Below are positions 30,668-33,158 of a DNA stretch of 33,158 bases, piece after piece. The notes beneath the pieces were generated by a model. It was not told the origin of the DNA and made no database searches. It was given only the letters and a program-made list of their open reading frames with translations. Source of the DNA: an uncultured Actinomycetes bacterium (GTDB lineage Bacteria > Actinomycetota > Acidimicrobiia > Acidimicrobiales > SZUA-35); assembly GCA_902826025.1 (NCBI GenBank), contig CADEDH010000071.1:1-33158 (forward strand), written 5' to 3'. The first letter of the stretch is position 1. Each line of letters starts with the position of its first letter. A program made the position numbers and the translations under genes.

Positions 30668-31567
30668 ATGACGAGGTCCCGGGGCAAGGGTTCGCGGTGG
30701 GTGGCCGGAGTGGCCGCCCTGGCACTGGCGGTGGTGGCCTGCGGGAGCGACGACACCTCCAGCCCCTCCACCCGGACAGGCTCCAACGCCTCACTCGAGA
30801 ACGCGGTGGTGGTCGTGGCCAACAGCCCCGACACCCTCACCACCCGGGGCGACCAGCGGGTGATGGTGGCCCTGCTGGGCGACGGGCCGTCGCAGTTCCT
30901 GGGCGGAGCGGACGTGCCGGCCACGTTCCAGTTCGAGTCGGAGGACTCCTCCATCGTCGACGAGGTGCAGGGCACGTGGCTCACCGCCACCGGCGCCACC
31001 CTCGGGCTGTACGTGACCCACTACACCTTCGACACCCCTGGGATCTGGGCCATCCGGCTCAAGGGCGGCGACGACCAGTCGCTGGCCACCGTCAACGTGA
31101 CCGACGACTCAGCCGTGCCCGAGGTGGGCGACCCCGCTCCCCCATCGCAGACCATGACCGCCGCCGGCGCCGACGACCTGGCCACGATCTCAACCGACCC
31201 CGACCCCGACCCCGCCTTCTACCAGCTCTCGGTGGCCGACGCCATCAACAGCGGCAAGCCGACCGTGATCGCCTTCGCCACCCCCGCCTTCTGCCAGACC
31301 GCGCTGTGCGGGCCCACCATGGACATCGTGAAGGACGCCCTGGCCCAGCGAACCGACGTGCAGGTGGTGCACGTGGAGCCCTACGACATCGCCAAGGCCA
31401 AGGCCGGCGACCTGGTGCCGATCGATGCCATGACCGAATGGAACCTGGCTACCGAGCCCTGGGTGTTCGTGGTGGGGGCTGACGGCAAGGTGGCCGCCTC
31501 GTTCGAGGGCATCTTGGGCGAGGACGAGTTGGTGAAGGCGGTCGACGCCGTCACCGGCGCCGCCTGA
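30668..31567 (+). CDS. Thioredoxin-fold lipoprotein with CX4C
   Basis: A 299-residue exported protein. The signal peptide ends in the lipobox VVAC with Cys25. A beta-rich domain (about 45-145) resembling an immunoglobulin or FixG-like fold precedes a thioredoxin-like domain (about 160-295) containing VIAFATPAFCQTALCGPTMD. The cysteines 209 and 214 are spaced CX4C, not CX2C, so reductant or disulfide activity is uncertain. The conserved strand EPWVFVVGADGKVAASFEG supports the fold. ATG at 30668 is used; GTG at 30662 in the same frame is possible. No strong ribosome site is seen. It stands alone before the envelope genes. Confidence 0.82.
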   Translation: MTRSRGKGSRWVAGVAALALAVVACGSDDTSSPSTRTGSNASLENAVVVVANSPDTLTTRGDQRVMVALLGDGPSQFLGGADVPATFQFESEDSSIVDEVQGTWLTATGATLGLYVTHYTFDTPGIWAIRLKGGDDQSLATVNVTDDSAVPEVGDPAPPSQTMTAAGADDLATISTDPDPDPAFYQLSVADAINSGKPTVIAFATPAFCQTALCGPTMDIVKDALAQRTDVQVVHVEPYDIAKAKAGDLVPIDAMTEWNLATEPWVFVVGADGKVAASFEGILGEDELVKAVDAVTGAA

Positions 31568-31613
31568 TCCGGGCCCACCGCCGGGTGATCCCCCTCCTGG
31601 TCCCCGGCGCCAG

Positions 31614-31619
31614 TATGCT
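31614..31619 (+). promoter_or_regulatory. Predicted -10 box before the 31687 gene
   Basis: TATGCT, preceded by CAG, is a good -10. Transcription would begin near 31626 and leave about 60 nt before the GTG start, including the GAGGAGGAGA ribosome site. The 119-bp gap shows nothing else. Confidence 0.4.
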
Positions 31620-31686
31620 GGGTTCGCCGGGTGGAGTTTCCGATGTCCGTGCCGCGCCCCGCCGGGTGTGGTGAGGAGGAGAAACT

Positions 31687-31977
31687 GTGAACAAGAAGTG
31701 GGTCTACCCGGCCCTCCTGACCTTCCTGGTGTTCTTCGTCCTGTCGAACCCGGAGACGGCGGGGCCTCAGACACGCACGTTCTTCGGCTGGATGGGCGAA
31801 CAGGTGGACGCCGTGGGCACCTTCCTCGATGGGGTCTTCGACGACACGCCGAGCAGTGGCGATGGCGGTACCAGCGGCGGCGGTACCAGCACCACCATCC
31901 CGCCCGGCGGCACCCCGACCGACGGCTTCAGCACCCTGGGGGTGCCGGTGCCCGATCCGGCGGCCCGGCCGGTCTAG
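31687..31977 (+). CDS. Small single-pass membrane protein
   Basis: A 96-residue protein. One transmembrane helix lies near residues 6-20 (VYPALLTFLVFFVL), followed by a short amphipathic stretch and a Gly/Ser/Thr/Pro-rich tail predicted to lie outside. No family is recognised. The GTG start is supported by a strong GAGGAGGAG ribosome site. It is 15 bp upstream of the PH-domain membrane gene in the same direction, probably cotranscribed. Confidence 0.75.
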   Translation: MNKKWVYPALLTFLVFFVLSNPETAGPQTRTFFGWMGEQVDAVGTFLDGVFDDTPSSGDGGTSGGGTSTTIPPGGTPTDGFSTLGVPVPDPAARPV

Positions 31978-31992
31978 CGGGGGACGGCGGCG

Positions 31993-32739
31993 GTGGCGAG
32001 CGTCGGGCAGACGACGCTGGCGGGGCTGTTCAGCCCCCTCGACATCCGAACGGTGCTGGTGGGCGACGAGGCCGTCTACTACGCCGACCGCCAGCACTGG
32101 GCGGCCATGGCCCAGCCCGTGTACCAGACCTTCGTGTTTCTCGTGCTGGTGGTGTGGCTCGTGGGCCTCGAGAGCGGAGTGAGCACCAGCGGCGGCTACC
32201 AGCAGGTACTGCTTCTCATCCTGGTGGGGGCGGCCATCCACGCCGCTCTGCTCGTGCTCAACGGCAAGGACATCGTGTCCCACCTGGCCGTCGACCCCTT
32301 CTCCAACGCCAGCAAGGGCCCCAGCCGGGTGGCCCGCTTCGCCGTCGCCGGGGTGCTGGGCCTCATGTTCTACCGGCTCGGCCTCCAAGGCGGAGGGATC
32401 ATCGTCGTCTTCCTCGTGATCAGCCGCCTCATCTCGATCCTGGCCCGGTGGGCCTTCTACGAGCGCCGCTACGTCACGAGCAAGCGCCTGATCGAGTCGG
32501 GCGGCTTCTTCGGCTCCCGCATCAGCTCGATGCCCCTGACCCGGGTGACCGACTTCAGCTACCACCGCACGATCCCGGGCGAGCTGCTGGGTTACGCCTC
32601 GATGCGGATCGAGACCGCCGGCCAGGACCAGGCCCTGGGCACGGTGCGCTACATCGCCAACTCGGAGAACTTCTACTCGGTGCTGGTGGCCCTGAGCGCC
32701 CCACCGGCTCCGGGCAAGCCGCCCGTGCTCGACTGGTAG
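31993..32739 (+). CDS. Membrane protein with bacterial PH domain
   Basis: A 248-residue protein. An N-terminal stretch of about 45 residues with VLVGDEAVYYADRQHW is followed by three to four transmembrane helices (near 50-65, 72-90, 112-127, 130-150). A C-terminal bacterial pleckstrin-homology (bPH2, YdbS-type) domain is recognised by YERRYVTSKRLIESGGFFGSR and SSMPLTRVTDFSYHRTIPGE. Members are membrane-associated with no set enzymatic role. The start is GTG at 31993, with a GGGGGA sequence upstream. It follows the small membrane gene closely and is ended by a hairpin at 32745-32795. Confidence 0.82.
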   Translation: MASVGQTTLAGLFSPLDIRTVLVGDEAVYYADRQHWAAMAQPVYQTFVFLVLVVWLVGLESGVSTSGGYQQVLLLILVGAAIHAALLVLNGKDIVSHLAVDPFSNASKGPSRVARFAVAGVLGLMFYRLGLQGGGIIVVFLVISRLISILARWAFYERRYVTSKRLIESGGFFGSRISSMPLTRVTDFSYHRTIPGELLGYASMRIETAGQDQALGTVRYIANSENFYSVLVALSAPPAPGKPPVLDW

Positions 32740-32744
32740 GCAGG

Positions 32745-32795
32745 CCCCAGGGGCCGGGTAGACCCGGCCGGGGGCAGCGCAGACCCGGCCTGGGG
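32745..32795 (+). terminator. Terminator hairpin after the PH-domain gene
   Basis: CCCCAGGGGCCGGGT (32745-32759) can pair with ACCCGGCCTGGGG (32783-32795), a 13-bp stem with a 2-nt bulge. A competing inner pairing, GGCCGGGT with ACCCGGCC at 32752-32769, also exists, and ACCCGGCC is duplicated. Confidence 0.55.
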
Positions 32796-32806
32796 CCGTT
32801 GCCCGC

Positions 32807-32812
32807 TAGGTT
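32807..32812 (+). promoter_or_regulatory. Predicted -10 box for the last gene
   Basis: TAGGTT would start transcription near 32819, leaving about 27 nt that carry GGGGAAGG before the GTG at 32846. Confidence 0.4.
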
Positions 32813-32845
32813 GGGAGCCACGTTCTCTCACCGGGGAAGGATCAC

Positions 32846-33158
32846 GTGACGACCGGCTTGGGCAGCGACAACCCCCGGCGCCGGCCTGCCCGGTGGCTGC
32901 TCGTGCCCCTCACGGTGGGGTTGTTCGCCCTGATCGGGATGGCGATCTCGGCCGAGGACCGGCAGCGGACGGAGCAGGACACGGTATCGGTGGGCGCACC
33001 CTCGGGGGGCGCGTCGGACGAGCAGATCCCGGCGGCCGGGGCCGGGGCCGCCGCCGACCCTCCCCCCGACGGCGGCATCAGCAGCGACACCACCACCTCC
33101 ACCAGCGCCCCGTCGTACGGGGAGGCCGGGGCCGAGCAGGCCGCCGGCGACGACAGCG
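32846..33158 (+). CDS. Membrane-anchored extracytoplasmic protein (partial)
   Basis: Open to the window edge, 104 codons seen. A positively charged start (NPRRRPARW) precedes one hydrophobic segment, WLLVPLTVGLFALIGMAI at about residues 17-34, which may be a signal anchor. The visible remainder is acidic and rich in Ala, Gly, Pro, Ser and Thr, a typical linker of a surface protein. No domain is reached. The GTG start is supported by GGGGAAGG about 6 nt upstream. Confidence 0.7.
   Translation, partial: MTTGLGSDNPRRRPARWLLVPLTVGLFALIGMAISAEDRQRTEQDTVSVGAPSGGASDEQIPAAGAGAAADPPPDGGISSDTTTSTSAPSYGEAGAEQAAGDDS

Noticed and set aside
1-33158. tRNA, rRNA, CRISPR array, prophage or transposase genes
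   Set aside because: None could be recognised by reading both strands; small RNAs cannot be excluded without a covariance-model search.

Overview
The window is about 33 kb of very GC-rich chromosomal DNA with dense gene packing and strong third-position GC bias. The gene content is two acyl-CoA dehydrogenases, an enoyl-CoA hydratase, an LLM-class flavin oxidoreductase, several lipoproteins with short signal peptides, and many ATG codons placed 6-7 nt after a TAnnnT box. This suggests a high-GC actinobacterium, perhaps an Acidimicrobiia-like lineage; the class is inferred, not shown. No rRNA, tRNA, CRISPR array or insertion sequence was recognised.

Layout. 1-5000: on the minus strand, a sugar ABC transporter operon (xylose-type binding lipoprotein, permease, single-domain ATPase) followed by a phosphatase-like protein and a short-chain dehydrogenase. 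5166-10204: an L,D-transpeptidase, an acyl-CoA dehydrogenase, a flavin oxidoreductase whose 3' end overlaps a zinc alcohol dehydrogenase, and a small frame-disrupted gene. 10208-14242: an NAD/ADP-ribose-themed locus. Four minus-strand genes (SPFH protein, NAD-kinase-like protein, DUF4291, NADAR/YbiA-like) diverge from an NrtR-type Nudix regulator, with two matching inverted repeats in the promoter between them. 14360-18279: a small lipoprotein, a redoxin gene interrupted by an in-frame TGA (candidate selenoprotein), an atypical SDR, a thioesterase-like protein and a membrane protein. 18279-25555: a Tat-exported multicopper oxidase coupled to that membrane protein, then a 1593-residue secreted protein made of a triplicated unit. 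25768-30624: fatty-acid/CoA-type metabolism (BKACE, TetR, DUF2071, acyl-CoA dehydrogenase, enoyl-CoA hydratase). 30668 to the end: envelope proteins (thioredoxin-fold lipoprotein, small TM protein, PH-domain membrane protein, truncated TM protein).

The two observations most worth attention are these. (1) The redoxin at 14655-15785 has TGA exactly where a catalytic cysteine is expected, giving a Sec-Gly-Cys motif. It is followed 14 nt later by a perfect 7-bp hairpin with a GGU loop, the form of a bacterial SECIS element. (2) The 10208-14242 locus combines an ADP-ribose-sensing type of regulator, paired operators overlapping the predicted -35 and -10, and four genes that look like an NAD(P)/ADP-ribose handling module whose joint function I do not know to be described.
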